A DNA stretch of 59,540 bases, from the NCBI GenBank assembly GCA_021770005.1, contig JAETRV010000013.1:1-59540 (forward strand), in the 5' to 3' direction. This DNA comes from Anaerotruncus sp. Lineage in GTDB: Bacteria > Bacillota > Clostridia > Oscillospirales > Ruminococcaceae. The notes under the pieces were generated by a model, which did not search any database, was not told the origin of the DNA, and saw nothing but the letters and a program-made list of their open reading frames with translations. Numbering within the stretch: the first letter of the stretch is position 1; every line of letters begins with the position of its first letter. The position numbers and the translations under genes are program-made. Of this stretch, positions 16,151 to 24,616 are shown piece after piece.

Positions 16151-17194
16151 TCAGTCTGGCAGTCCGCGCTGTAAGATTTCCTCGGCAAGTTTTTGCATTT
16201 GTTCCTGTTCTTCCAATGTGTAATTCAAATCATAAAGGGCAACAGTGATGCCGTTTTTTTGGCATAATGCCAGCAGATAGGCCGCAGCGCTGACCAGCGT
16301 AGTCCTTTCCCCTTGGTTCATGGAAGATTTTATCACATGGTCTCTGGAAATCTCGACGGTCTGTACTTTCAGGCTCCTGGCAATGTTTATTAAAGAGACG
16401 TAATCCTCCCATGTATCGTTAATCCCCGGAAGCACAATATATTTCAGCCGGATCTGCCCGTCCCTTGCGCTTTGATGGTAATATTTTGTGAGATTGGACA
16501 GCACCGTTTTAAAATTATTAACACCCTTCACCTTATGCCACGTTTCCGGCAGGCCCGCATCAATTGATAGGAAAAGGGCGGACTTTGGGTTCTCGTGAAG
16601 GTGCTGAGCGATCCCTTCATCATACCTGAATCCATTGGTGAAGAAGAGGGTGGGTCGCCCTTCCACCAGTTCTAGGAACCGCTTTTTGTAAGGATGTATT
16701 GAGATTTCACCACAAGTTACCTGCCACGCAAAATCCGGAGCAAGCATCCCACTCTCTTTTATGCTTTCTAAAATCCCGAACAAACGCTCATAAGCTTCCG
16801 CGGTTCTGGAATTTGGCGTTACATTATCATAAGTCTCATAAACATGACAATAGATACAGCGGCATTGGCAAGGCGAGGGATATATTGCCAAACTAATCTC
16901 ATGGATCAGGCCATCCGATTCCCACTCATCCTTTCGATAGAGCGGACATTTGGAACAGGCGAAGGAGGCACCACCAGGGGGAGGGGTGTTTCCATACCGG
17001 ATACTTTCCTCGCGAATCTGCCTCCATTTATCAATAATATTTTTCAGGGTTTCTTCCGGTGTTTCCGCATATGGAATCGTGGGAGCATCTTCAACGGTTT
17101 CACAGCACAGTGCAATCGAAGAATACCTGTCATCAATGCGTCCTTTAAATGTTAAGTACATCTGCTTCAAAAAATAACAACTGTAATAACTCAT
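16151..17194 (-). CDS. Radical SAM protein, intact paralogue of the poly-C gene
   Basis: A 347-residue protein. The N-terminal part has MYLTFKGRI and a Cys pair in IALCCET (30-31). A second pair, CSKC (80-83), is followed by the AdoMet [4Fe-4S] motif C109-x3-C113-x2-C116 (CQCRCIYC). The core contains VTCGEISIHPYKKRFLELVE, LFLSIDAGLPETWHKVKG and RLKYIVLPGINDTWEDY. The N-terminal Cys pairs suggest extra metal binding. Family members of this type, to my recollection, occur near clostridial surface-polysaccharide genes, but the substrate is unknown. AAGGAGG precedes ATG 17194; the longer open frame starting at 17344 covers the promoter and is not coding. It shares about 60-70% of residues (by eye) with the downstream gene but lacks the long C-run, having only CCCCCTGG at the matching place. 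Confidence 0.88.
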   Translation of the reverse strand: MSYYSCYFLKQMYLTFKGRIDDRYSSIALCCETVEDAPTIPYAETPEETLKNIIDKWRQIREESIRYGNTPPPGGASFACSKCPLYRKDEWESDGLIHEISLAIYPSPCQCRCIYCHVYETYDNVTPNSRTAEAYERLFGILESIKESGMLAPDFAWQVTCGEISIHPYKKRFLELVEGRPTLFFTNGFRYDEGIAQHLHENPKSALFLSIDAGLPETWHKVKGVNNFKTVLSNLTKYYHQSARDGQIRLKYIVLPGINDTWEDYVSLINIARSLKVQTVEISRDHVIKSSMNQGERTTLVSAAAYLLALCQKNGITVALYDLNYTLEEQEQMQKLAEEILQRGLPD

Positions 17195-17318
17195 GGCAAA
17201 TCCTCCTTGTCCGCACCAGACGCCTCCGGAATTGAGGGTACCCGCGCCCTCCGGCTCCTCCATGAGCAAAGGGGGCAGCGAAGCAAACGCATCCCTCGAA
17301 AACGGCTGGCTCTCATAA

Positions 17319-17360
17319 TTAATTCGAATTAAGTATACACGCATTCAGCCGCGTTTTCAA
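17319..17360 (-). promoter_or_regulatory. Promoter with palindromic operator for the radical SAM pair
   Basis: On the minus strand, -35 TTGAAA (17360-17355), a 17-base spacer and -10 TATACT (17337-17332). Overlapping the last base of the -10 and covering the start region is a perfect 14-bp palindrome TTAATTCGAATTAA (17319-17332), a likely repressor site. The leader to the start codon is about 130 bases. Confidence 0.75.
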
Positions 17361-17476
17361 GCATGGTGGGGGCGTTTTCGGCTGTCGGCAGGCTGCATTA
17401 GGAGCATCCATATGAGCGTATGGAAATTACAAGCTTTTTAAAAAGGGGAATTCTGTTAAAAAGAATGGAAAATGGA

Positions 17477-17721
17477 TTGACGTGCGGCTCTGAAAACGCT
17501 ATGATAGAAGGGAAACGCCGGGAAGGTAGCCGCCTGTTTTCATGCGGTGGATTCCGCCCGCTTTTATATGGTGTTGAAATTCAAATTTTAGGCCGCTGAC
17601 AGCGGCTTTCTGCGGTGTAACACACCGCAGACCCGAGAACAGTTGTCTGGCTGTTTTCGGGTAATTTGACTTTCAGATAGAAGCATCTATCAACAAAACA
17701 ACAAAGAAGGGGACGATACAG
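17477..17721 (+). promoter_or_regulatory. Promoter and structured leader of the surface protein gene
   Basis: -35 TTGACG (17477-17482), 17-base spacer, -10 TATGAT (17500-17505). The leader of about 210 bases contains three consecutive hairpins: GCCGCTGACAGCGGC, CTGCGGTGTAACACACCGCAG split around TAAC, and CCCGAGAACAG/CTGTTTTCGGG. The last is followed by TAATTTG, so none is a clear terminator. No known riboswitch class is recognised. Confidence 0.65.
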
Positions 17722-20265
17722 ATGAAAAAATTCTTTTCGGTGCTGTTAGCCGTCTTGCTGGCCTTTCAGGTAGGCCTGGCAGCGGCGGCAGCACCAACCA
17801 GCGGGCAGACCGCACAGGCGCCCTACAGCATCCAGATCATCGACGGGAAACTCCTGTTCTTGCGCGGCGGTGTGGTGGTCCGGGAGGTCGTGCTGGTCAA
17901 CAGTGAGATCCGCCTGACAAGCAGCCAGATGGGTGGAATCGCTGTGCAGGTGGTGGAGGCGCCCGGCCAGACCCGCCGGTTTTCCCTCGAAACCCAGACC
18001 ACCCTTGCGGTATCCGGCCAGATGAGTTCGCTCATCCTCACCGCACAGCTCCCGAAACAGGCGCAGATTTCCCTAGGGGAACAGTCCCAGGTTTCTCTGC
18101 TGAACGTCAACGCGCCGGTTGGGCTGGAGATCCGCGGACAGGCATCCAACCTACGCATCTCGGATGCGGGCGCACGCGTGAATGCTGCTCAAGGCGCATC
18201 GGTCGGGAAGGTATCTACCGTCTCCCGCGGTGCGGTGAACGGCGTTCCTGCCGGGAAGGTCAGCGTGATCTCCTCCTCATCCAGCAGCTCTTCGGACCGC
18301 GATTCGGATGACCGGCCCTCGGGCAACAGCTCGTCCAGCAATTCTTCCAGCAGCTCCGGCTCGGGCAGCTCGGGCGGTGGTTCCAGCACCCAGTCTTACA
18401 GCATCGAACGGGTGGAGCCCTCCAACATGCGGGTCAAGGTCACCCTCAACCGGGCGACCAGCCGTCCGCTCCAGAAGAGTGCGTTCGCGATCCTCTGCAA
18501 CGGAAGCGGCAAGGATATGACCATTCTGGATGTTTCCACGCAGGATAATCGGGTTTACGATCTGCGCACCGCGAGCTATAACGACAACACCTATTTCCTG
18601 AGCATCCAGCTCCCGGACGGCAGCACGATCAACAAGACGTTTACCACCTCGCTGCTCGGCCCGGAGATCAATTCGGTGGAGGCCACGCGGGTGGACGGAG
18701 CAACTGCACAGTTCAGCTTTGCTTCGGATACCGCTGGTACCCTTTACTATCTCGCGCAGAAAAAAGCCAACGCCCGTGTCCGCTCCGCATTCTGGACCGG
18801 TTCCGAAGAACCAACGGCTGCGCAGATTAAGCAGCAGGGCGAGCGGATTTCGATGCAGCGTGGGGCCAATGAGGCGACGATCGGCCAGCTCGAATCGGGC
18901 GTGGGTTATGTCGTCTATTTCGTGGCGGAGGATACCGAGGGAAATACCACCCCGCTCAAATATGTGGATATTCCCGCAGCGTCCTCGGACGATACAACAG
19001 GCAGCTATACGATCGAGAATATCCGGGCATTTTCCGACCTGTCGGAGATGGGCCCTGGCAAGGTGCACAACTGGTTTGAAGTCCAGCTGAACAAGCCCAC
19101 AGCCTCCCCACTTTCGGTTTCCAACTTTACGGTGACCTGCCCTGCCCAGAGCGATTCCACCGTTGGGCGTGTGACCACCGAAGACAACCAGACCTATATG
19201 GTCTATATCAAGGAAAACACCATCCTCAAGGATAAAAACACCTTTACGATCACCGTTTCCTTTGAGGATGGGACGACCGCTTCGGGCAAAGTCTACCTCG
19301 ACTTCACCGAGCCGGAGCTTACCGGATATACGGTGAAACGCACCGGCGCAACCACGGCGGAGGTACAGTTCCGCTCGAACAAGCCCGGCACCCTCTACTG
19401 GAAGGTACTGGATGGCAATGAAGTGCCGTGGGATACGGTTGCACCCAAGGACCCCAACCAGATCATCAATGGCGGGGAAACCTTCGCACTCAAGGCAACC
19501 GGGAACCTGCTCACGATTGAGGTGCCCGAGGCAGGGAGCGAAAAACTCTTCTTCTGCTGTGTCCCGGAGGACGAGACCGGCAACCGCACCAACTACTATT
19601 ATTACTGGGAGATTCCCACCGAGATCACCGGTTCCGACCCCTCGCCCTCTCCCGACCCCGATCCAGCACCGGGTGAAGACTTTGAGATCGTTTCGATCGT
19701 ACCCAAACTCGGTAGCAACGGCAAGTATACGCTTACCGTGACATTCGGAAAAGCACTCTCTGTGATCCCTTATGGTGATGATGTAACCGTTTCAGGCAAT
19801 GGGTTCAATCTGAACGGCTCCTATGATCTGGCGGTAAACAGCACTTATGATCTGACAGTCATCGACATTGTGCTGAAAGCAGAGCTCGACCCAGGCGAGT
19901 ATAACCTCACGATCGACATGTACGGTGAAGATGAAAATGAGGACATCGTTCTGGTTGGAACCGCCGCCAGCACCTTCACCATCGGGGACGAGGAGGTTGT
20001 CGCTTCGGTAAAAACCAGCCAGGGCGCGGATACCGCTGAGCCGGAGGACGTTGCTCCGAGCGCTGAAACCACTCCCAGCGGGGACAACGCCGCCCCGGAT
20101 GCTGAAGCCGCTCCCGGCGAAGACGGCACCACTCCGAACGCTGAAACCGTCCCCAGCGAAGACAGCGTCGCCCCGAATGGTGAAACTGTTCCGGACGAAA
20201 ACATTCCTTCCGACAATGAAACGGCCCCGGATGAGACCAACCATCCGGACGGCACAGCCAACTGA
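17722..20265 (+). CDS. Large secreted surface protein with Ser-rich linker and repeated beta domains
   Basis: An 847-residue exported protein. Residues 1-25 are a signal peptide (FFSVLLAVLLAFQVGLAAAA). Residues 30-175 look like a beta-helical or beta-rich domain. A Ser/Gly/Asp-rich linker spans about 185-225. Two similar units of about 200 residues follow (225-425 and 430-640), each with alternating strands, 'DG.T....' loops and an Ig-like pattern (GTLYY, GTLYWK). A further beta domain (660-760) precedes an acidic Pro/Glu/Thr/Asn tail with repeats of the type APSAETTPSGDN. There is no LPXTG motif and no obvious SLH domain, so it may be released or bound non-covalently. Not recognised as a named family. 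Confidence 0.8.
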   Translation: MKKFFSVLLAVLLAFQVGLAAAAAPTSGQTAQAPYSIQIIDGKLLFLRGGVVVREVVLVNSEIRLTSSQMGGIAVQVVEAPGQTRRFSLETQTTLAVSGQMSSLILTAQLPKQAQISLGEQSQVSLLNVNAPVGLEIRGQASNLRISDAGARVNAAQGASVGKVSTVSRGAVNGVPAGKVSVISSSSSSSSDRDSDDRPSGNSSSSNSSSSSGSGSSGGGSSTQSYSIERVEPSNMRVKVTLNRATSRPLQKSAFAILCNGSGKDMTILDVSTQDNRVYDLRTASYNDNTYFLSIQLPDGSTINKTFTTSLLGPEINSVEATRVDGATAQFSFASDTAGTLYYLAQKKANARVRSAFWTGSEEPTAAQIKQQGERISMQRGANEATIGQLESGVGYVVYFVAEDTEGNTTPLKYVDIPAASSDDTTGSYTIENIRAFSDLSEMGPGKVHNWFEVQLNKPTASPLSVSNFTVTCPAQSDSTVGRVTTEDNQTYMVYIKENTILKDKNTFTITVSFEDGTTASGKVYLDFTEPELTGYTVKRTGATTAEVQFRSNKPGTLYWKVLDGNEVPWDTVAPKDPNQIINGGETFALKATGNLLTIEVPEAGSEKLFFCCVPEDETGNRTNYYYYWEIPTEITGSDPSPSPDPDPAPGEDFEIVSIVPKLGSNGKYTLTVTFGKALSVIPYGDDVTVSGNGFNLNGSYDLAVNSTYDLTVIDIVLKAELDPGEYNLTIDMYGEDENEDIVLVGTAASTFTIGDEEVVASVKTSQGADTAEPEDVAPSAETTPSGDNAAPDAEAAPGEDGTTPNAETVPSEDSVAPNGETVPDENIPSDNETAPDETNHPDGTAN

Positions 20266-20274
20266 ATTTTTCCA

Positions 20275-20311
20275 GCCGCCGGGCGGGGATTTCCCCGTCC
20301 GGCATTTTTTT
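20275..20311 (+). terminator. Terminator of the surface protein gene
   Basis: GC-rich stem (GCCGCCGGGCGGGGA with TCCCCGTCCGGC) and a seven-T run, 10 bases after the stop. Confidence 0.9.
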
Positions 20312-20404
20312 GACTAAATTCACTTTCCTCTGTCCAGACTATCAGAGGACCCTCACAACCTGTCCGAGGGCTTCTATTTGTTCATTCTGGAAGGGGATTT
20401 TTTT

Positions 20405-22018
20405 ATGGGAAAACGGACGGTCTGCATCTATCTTGCGATTGTGCTGATGTTTACCGGCATCCTCTGCCGGCTCTATTATCTATCGCTCTCGGGCGGCGCG
20501 CTGGCATCGGTTGCCCAGAACCAGAGCGCCTATCTGCTCGAGGTTGACCGTACCCGCGGCATCATCTATGACTGCAACCTGCGTCCTCTGGTCGGCTCAG
20601 CCCGTCGGACGGTTGCGGCGGTGCAGCCCTCTCCCGAAGCGTTCACCGCGCTGACCGAAGCAATCCGCAACGGGGGGGAAACCTTTGAACTGAGCGAAGA
20701 GCTGAACCGGCCCTATCTGGTACAGCTCGAACAGACCCAAATCTATTCCAAGGGGGTTGAGATGTTCGATGCGGTGGAGCGCTATTCGCAGAACCAGCTC
20801 GCGCCGCATATCGTCGGCTATCTCAACCCGGAAAAGACCGACGGCGCGGCCGGAATCGAGCTTTCCTATAACGATCTGCTGCGCCAGTACGACGGAAGCC
20901 TTCGGGTGCGCTATACCGTCAATGCGACCGGGCAGACCATGCTGTCAATCCCTCCTGAAATCCTCCAGGACAACTACATGGACGCGGGCGGGGTAGCGCT
21001 GACCATTGACGCAAACATCCAACGGGCGGTACAGGACGCGATGAAAGGGGTGGAAAAGGGGGCTGCGGTGGTGATGGACATCTCCAACGGGAACATCAAA
21101 GCGTCGGCCTCGATGCCGGCCTACGACGCCAACCACCTTGCTGACAGCCTTCAGGACCCCAACAGTCCGTTTGTTAACCGGGCATTCTGTCAGTATAATG
21201 TCGGTTCAACCTTCAAACTGGTGACTGCTGCCGCCGCGCTCGAAGCGGGCTATGGACAGTATATCCCCTACACCTGCGAGGGCTATTCGGATGTGGATGG
21301 CCATATCTTCTACTGCCACTGGCGCAACGGACACGGTGAACTCGACCTCAATAAAGCGATCGAGGTCTCTTGCAATCCCTATTTTATCCATCTGGGATTG
21401 GCGGCAGGGGGCAAACGGATCGTATCGCTGGCGCGCGAGATCGGCTTTACCCGCGCGGCGGAGTTTACCGACGAGATCAAAACCCAGAGCGGCACCCTAC
21501 CAGATGACTCCGAACTGCGCAACGACGCGGCAGTTGCAAACATGGCGTTCGGGCAGGGCAAGCTGACCGCCACCCCCATCCAGATTGCGCAGATGATCTC
21601 ATCAGTGGCAAACGGCGGGTACGCGGTGACCCCCCGCTTGGTCGAGGGGTTCACAGACGATGGGAAAACCTTCTATGAGCACACGATCAACTATGCGCCG
21701 GTGCAGGTCTTTTCCGACCGCACCTCCAAAATCCTGCGCAAAACGCTGGTCAACAATGTGGTCAACGGCAGCGGGAAGCTGGCCAAACCGATCTACAGCA
21801 CAGCGGGCGGCAAGACTGGTTCGGCCCAGACCGGTATTTACAGGACCCCGGGCGAGGAGGACAGCGAGATTGTCCATGCGTGGTTCGCCGGATACTTCCC
21901 CGCCGAAGCGCCAAAGTATGCGATTGTGGTATTGGTCGAGGGAGGAGGCGAAGGCAGCGAAGTGGCAGCCCCCATCTTCCGGAAGATTGCAGATGCGATC
22001 TATCTCACAGAACTATGA
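20405..22018 (+). CDS. Class B penicillin-binding protein (D,D-transpeptidase, PBP2/SpoVD-like)
   Basis: A 537-residue membrane-anchored peptidoglycan transpeptidase. It has an N-terminal membrane helix (VCIYLAIVLMFTGILCRLYY), a dimerisation domain with RGIIYDCNLRPLV, then the penicillin-binding domain with all three motifs: SxxK in NVGSTFKLVT, SxN in VSCNPYF and KTG in GGKTGSAQTG. It cross-links cell-wall stem peptides outside the membrane. There is no C-terminal PASTA domain. GGAAGGGG lies 9 bases before ATG 20405. It stands alone after the surface protein terminator. SpoVD-type sporulation role or vegetative role cannot be separated from sequence alone. Confidence 0.92.
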   Translation: MGKRTVCIYLAIVLMFTGILCRLYYLSLSGGALASVAQNQSAYLLEVDRTRGIIYDCNLRPLVGSARRTVAAVQPSPEAFTALTEAIRNGGETFELSEELNRPYLVQLEQTQIYSKGVEMFDAVERYSQNQLAPHIVGYLNPEKTDGAAGIELSYNDLLRQYDGSLRVRYTVNATGQTMLSIPPEILQDNYMDAGGVALTIDANIQRAVQDAMKGVEKGAAVVMDISNGNIKASASMPAYDANHLADSLQDPNSPFVNRAFCQYNVGSTFKLVTAAAALEAGYGQYIPYTCEGYSDVDGHIFYCHWRNGHGELDLNKAIEVSCNPYFIHLGLAAGGKRIVSLAREIGFTRAAEFTDEIKTQSGTLPDDSELRNDAAVANMAFGQGKLTATPIQIAQMISSVANGGYAVTPRLVEGFTDDGKTFYEHTINYAPVQVFSDRTSKILRKTLVNNVVNGSGKLAKPIYSTAGGKTGSAQTGIYRTPGEEDSEIVHAWFAGYFPAEAPKYAIVVLVEGGGEGSEVAAPIFRKIADAIYLTEL

Positions 22019-22132
22019 CCCTTTTCGTTTTCTCATCGCCGCCACAACAAGGGGCCGCCTCAAAACGATCCGGCTTGGCCCCTATGGTTTAGGCCGCAAA
22101 TATCAAGGAGGGCGCAAGCGCCGGTCCGCAGC

Positions 22133-22162
22133 GGATGCCGCAGGCATCCCTTAACGATTTTT
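22133..22162 (+). terminator. Probable terminator after the PBP gene
   Basis: Stem GGATGCC-GCA-GGCATCC, then eight bases and TTTTT. It is about 115 bases after the stop. Weaker than the others because the T-run is offset. Confidence 0.5.
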
Positions 22163-22166
22163 CCGG

Positions 22167-22219
22167 AAAAGCAAAAGACCCGCAAATCAGCTTTACCAGC
22201 CAATCTACAGGTCTTTCAG
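22167..22219 (-). terminator. Probable terminator of the tRNA-Gln/tRNA-Pro unit
   Basis: On the minus strand AAAGACCTG pairs with CGGGTCTTT around a long loop, followed by TGCTTTT, just downstream of tRNA-Pro. Confidence 0.5.
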
Positions 22220-22221
22220 GA

Positions 22222-22298
22222 TGGTCGAGGTGACAAGACTTGAACTTGCGGCCTCTGCGTCCCGAACGCAGCGCTCTACCAAACTGAGCCACACCTCG
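22222..22298 (-). tRNA. tRNA-Pro(CGG)
   Basis: 77 nt with encoded CCA. Acceptor CGAGGTG/CACCTCG, anticodon CGG in the loop TTCGGGA, T-arm AAGTTCAAGTCTT. Lies 22 bases after tRNA-Gln on the same strand. Confidence 0.95.
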
Positions 22299-22320
22299 AA
22301 GAGAAGTGACTGAAACATGA

Positions 22321-22394
22321 TGGCTGCCCGACTAGGATTCGAACCCAGACAAACAGAGTCAGAGTCTGTCGTGCTACCATTACACAATCGGGCA
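22321..22394 (-). tRNA. tRNA-Gln(CTG)
   Basis: 74 nt with encoded CCA. Acceptor TGCCCGA/TCGGGCA, anticodon stem ACAGA/TCTGT with loop CTCTGAC giving CTG, T-arm GGGTTCGAATCC. Confidence 0.95.
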
Positions 22395-22489
22395 ATATGT
22401 TTCAGTCACAAGTTATATTATACTTCAATTTTTCTAAAAGTCAATACCTTTTCTGACAATTTCGAGAAAAAGATGCAAATTTTTTTCCG

Positions 22490-22636
22490 GTCTCTCTTGT
22501 GGGGAGCGTCCTGCCCGAGCGCCAGGCTTTGCGGCAGCAGTTTTTCGGGTGAATTGCCGCCTTTTTTGGGGCGGCAAGAGGAGCGTTTTTGCAAATGAAA
22601 AAGCCCCCCTGCAAAGATACAAAACAGATTCTTAGA
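22490..22636. repeat. Palindromic mosaic repeat, family B, copy 2
   Basis: This intergenic stretch holds several hairpins: TTTTTCGGGTGAATTGCCGCC modules, GCCGCC/GGGGCGGC, and GCGTTTTTGC...AAAAAGCCCCCC, ending in cagattctta. Part of it (ctcttgtggggagcgtcctg) recurs near 59.46 kb. No gene is seen here. Confidence 0.6.
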
Positions 22637-22665
22637 CCATAGACCACAAAAAGCAAAAAAAGGGC

Positions 22666-22693
22666 TTGATTCTATACTTTTTTTGTGTATAAT
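22666..22693 (+). promoter_or_regulatory. Promoter of the thioredoxin gene
   Basis: TTGATT (22666-22671), 16-base spacer, TATAAT (22688-22693), 44 bases before the start codon. Confidence 0.8.
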
Positions 22694-22736
22694 AAAGGCA
22701 GTAACTTATTCTATCAATAATAGGAGGAATCTTAAG

Positions 22737-23054
22737 ATGTCTGTTCAACATTTTACAAATGATACCTTCCGGTCCCATGTGCTTGAAAGCAAGGGGGTCG
22801 TGCTCGTCGATTTCTGGGCGCAGTGGTGCGGTCCCTGCCAGATGCTTGGCCCTGTAATCGAGCAACTTGGCAGCGAGATGGAGGGAAAAGCGGTGGTCGG
22901 AAAGGTCGATATCGACGAGCAGCCCGAGCTGCGCGACCAATACGGCATCATGTCGATCCCGACCTTGATTGTCTTCAAAGACGGCAAGGAAGTCCGCCGC
23001 GTATTGGGGGTACAGCCCAAACAGGCGTTGGTCCAGATGATTGAAAATGCATAG
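22737..23054 (+). CDS. trxA: Thioredoxin
   Basis: A 105-residue thioredoxin of classical length. The redox site is WCGPC within LVDFWAQWCGPCQMLGPVIE, and the cis-Pro loop is SIPTLIVFKDGKEV. It is a cytoplasmic disulfide reductase that works with thioredoxin reductase. TAGGAGG precedes ATG 22737. Single-gene unit with its own promoter and terminator. Confidence 0.96.
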   Translation: MSVQHFTNDTFRSHVLESKGVVLVDFWAQWCGPCQMLGPVIEQLGSEMEGKAVVGKVDIDEQPELRDQYGIMSIPTLIVFKDGKEVRRVLGVQPKQALVQMIENA

Positions 23055-23151
23055 GAATTCGCTTTGCATCTCTTGGCTCTGACTAAGGTCAGGGCCAAGC
23101 CGCTCGGCTGACTGCCACAGCGGAACATCTCTGGGAATCCACAATGAAACG

Positions 23152-23190
23152 AAAAACCTGCACAAAGCTTTTTTGTGCAGGTTTTTGTTC
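23152..23190. terminator. Terminator downstream of thioredoxin, possibly bidirectional
   Basis: Stem AAAACCTGCACAAA / TTTGTGCAGGTTTT with T-runs on both strands, between two convergent genes. Confidence 0.85.
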
Positions 23191-23214
23191 TGTTGTAAGG
23201 GGCCCGCCGAAGAT

Positions 23215-24120
23215 TCAAGCCGCCTTGGAAAAGCCGGAGATGCCCCATTCCCCATCTGCGCGTGGAGTGAACGTATAGACATGTGCGGGCAGCCGGTCGA
23301 TATGGCAGGTGACATACTCCTTCACTGTCTGGATATCGGCATTCTCCCTGCTTCCCCACGAGCCATCTGGAAACGACCATTGGTTAAAGCTATCCCAATA
23401 GCTCAGGATCACCGCTTGGGCGGTCAGCCCGCCATCCGGCCCAGATTCAATACTGGTAATCACCGGATAATCTGTGGCGAGGGCGGACCCTTCCGCATCC
23501 AGATAATACAGATCGAGCGGCTGGTTATACCGGATCGAGATGCCGTCCTGAGCGGGCAGTTCGAAGGACTCCCCAAACAGAGCCTTTGCCATTTTGCGCA
23601 CATCCTCGCCGTAGGAAAGCAGGCTCATGCTCCGACCTGAGCCGGTCTGTTCCTCAAAGAATCGCTTCACCGGCTGAAGCTGGGGGTCTGCATCCTCAAA
23701 AGCATCCCCATAGATGTCTATATGTGGGCTTTGAGAGGCGGCGATCTCGACCAGCAAAGAGGCTGGCAGCTCGGAAATTGAAGAAAAATCGCTGTTAAAA
23801 ATCAGGGTGTTGCGGTAGTCCCGATAGGCGTAGATAACCGCTGCCAGCTTGTAAGCCCGGTCATCATCCAGCAGAAACTGTGCGCCGATCTTGCGGAAGT
23901 TCCGAATCTCGGCCAACCGGTCCTGCGTATTTTCGAGCGGAAGCCGGCCGTCCAGAGGGTCACTCTGGGACTCTGAAGCAGAGCTGGAGATCTGGCGGAC
24001 AGTCTCTTGCATCTGTTGGCCGTTGTTCACAGATGTGGCTTCTGCAGCCCTACAGCCGGCCACTGTTACCGATGTGAACAGGCAGACCAGCACAGCGATT
24101 GGTCTGATGGTATGCCTCAT
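23215..24120 (-). CDS. Lipoprotein of unknown function
   Basis: A 301-residue exported lipoprotein: signal helix and lipobox VAGC with Cys23, followed by a Ser/Gln-rich linker to about residue 60. The mature part has mixed alpha/beta character, including YRDYRNTLIFNSDF and a C-terminal strand-rich piece YTFTPRADGEWGISGF. No catalytic motif or family is recognised. GGAGAGG precedes ATG 24120. It faces thioredoxin and is followed by two further lipoprotein genes on the same strand, from which it is separated by a small plus-strand gene. Confidence 0.75.
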   Translation of the reverse strand: MRHTIRPIAVLVCLFTSVTVAGCRAAEATSVNNGQQMQETVRQISSSASESQSDPLDGRLPLENTQDRLAEIRNFRKIGAQFLLDDDRAYKLAAVIYAYRDYRNTLIFNSDFSSISELPASLLVEIAASQSPHIDIYGDAFEDADPQLQPVKRFFEEQTGSGRSMSLLSYGEDVRKMAKALFGESFELPAQDGISIRYNQPLDLYYLDAEGSALATDYPVITSIESGPDGGLTAQAVILSYWDSFNQWSFPDGSWGSRENADIQTVKEYVTCHIDRLPAHVYTFTPRADGEWGISGFSKAA

Positions 24121-24354
24121 AAAAACCTCTCCGTTCGATTCTGAATTTTCTGGAGAAAGTATAGCACAGCGCTGTACGGGATTCTACAATAGTTTGCAAC
24201 GTTTTTTTAGCGAATTTGTAAACATGTGCAGCCATAATAAGAAGATATTTCCAGATATAAAACCGATGAAACCGAGCAGACTAAAAAGGACGTAAAGAAA
24301 CGGTCTTTGCGTCCCCGTTTTGCAACACGCGAATGATGAAAGGAGTTATTTCAG

Positions 24355-24522
24355 ATGGATAACTGCAAAGCAAATCACAGCATAGAGTGTACCGTATCCC
24401 AGTGTAAAAATCATTGCTCAACCTCCGACTACTGTTCCCTGAACTGCGTACGGATCGGAACCCATGAGAGCAACCCGTCGATGGACCAGTGCACCGACTG
24501 CAAATCGTTCATCCGCAAATAA
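24355..24522 (+). CDS. Small Cys-rich DUF1540-type protein
   Basis: A 55-residue protein starting MDNCKANHSIECTVSQCKNH with eight or more Cys: C-x(7)-C-x(4)-C-x(3)-C, then YCSLNC, CTDC. The pattern matches DUF1540 proteins, short Cys-rich, probably metal-binding polypeptides found in Clostridia. AAAGGAG lies 9 bases before ATG 24355 and a terminator follows. Inserted between oppositely oriented lipoprotein genes. Confidence 0.78.
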   Translation: MDNCKANHSIECTVSQCKNHCSTSDYCSLNCVRIGTHESNPSMDQCTDCKSFIRK

Positions 24523-24537
24523 CCACGGCTACCCCTC

Positions 24538-24577
24538 AAAAACGGCTCCGCAGCAAATGTCTGCCGGGGCCGTTTTG
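24538..24577 (+). terminator. Terminator of the small Cys-rich gene
   Basis: AAAAACGGC and GCCGTTTT enclose an inner GCAG/CTGC stem; followed by GGGC, so it may be stronger as a minus-strand terminator for the convergent lipoprotein gene. Confidence 0.6.
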
Positions 24578-24616
24578 GGCTTCTGGGAAACAGGAACCGT
24601 TTAGCGTATCTATAGG

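Noticed and set aside
17512-17721. Known riboswitch (c-di-GMP or similar) in the surface protein leader
   Set aside because: Consecutive simple hairpins without the conserved core of any class I can recall.
18277-19068. 263-codon minus-strand frame inside the surface protein gene
   Set aside because: Arg/Gly-rich low-complexity translation, no start signal, and fully covered by a convincing exported protein on the other strand.
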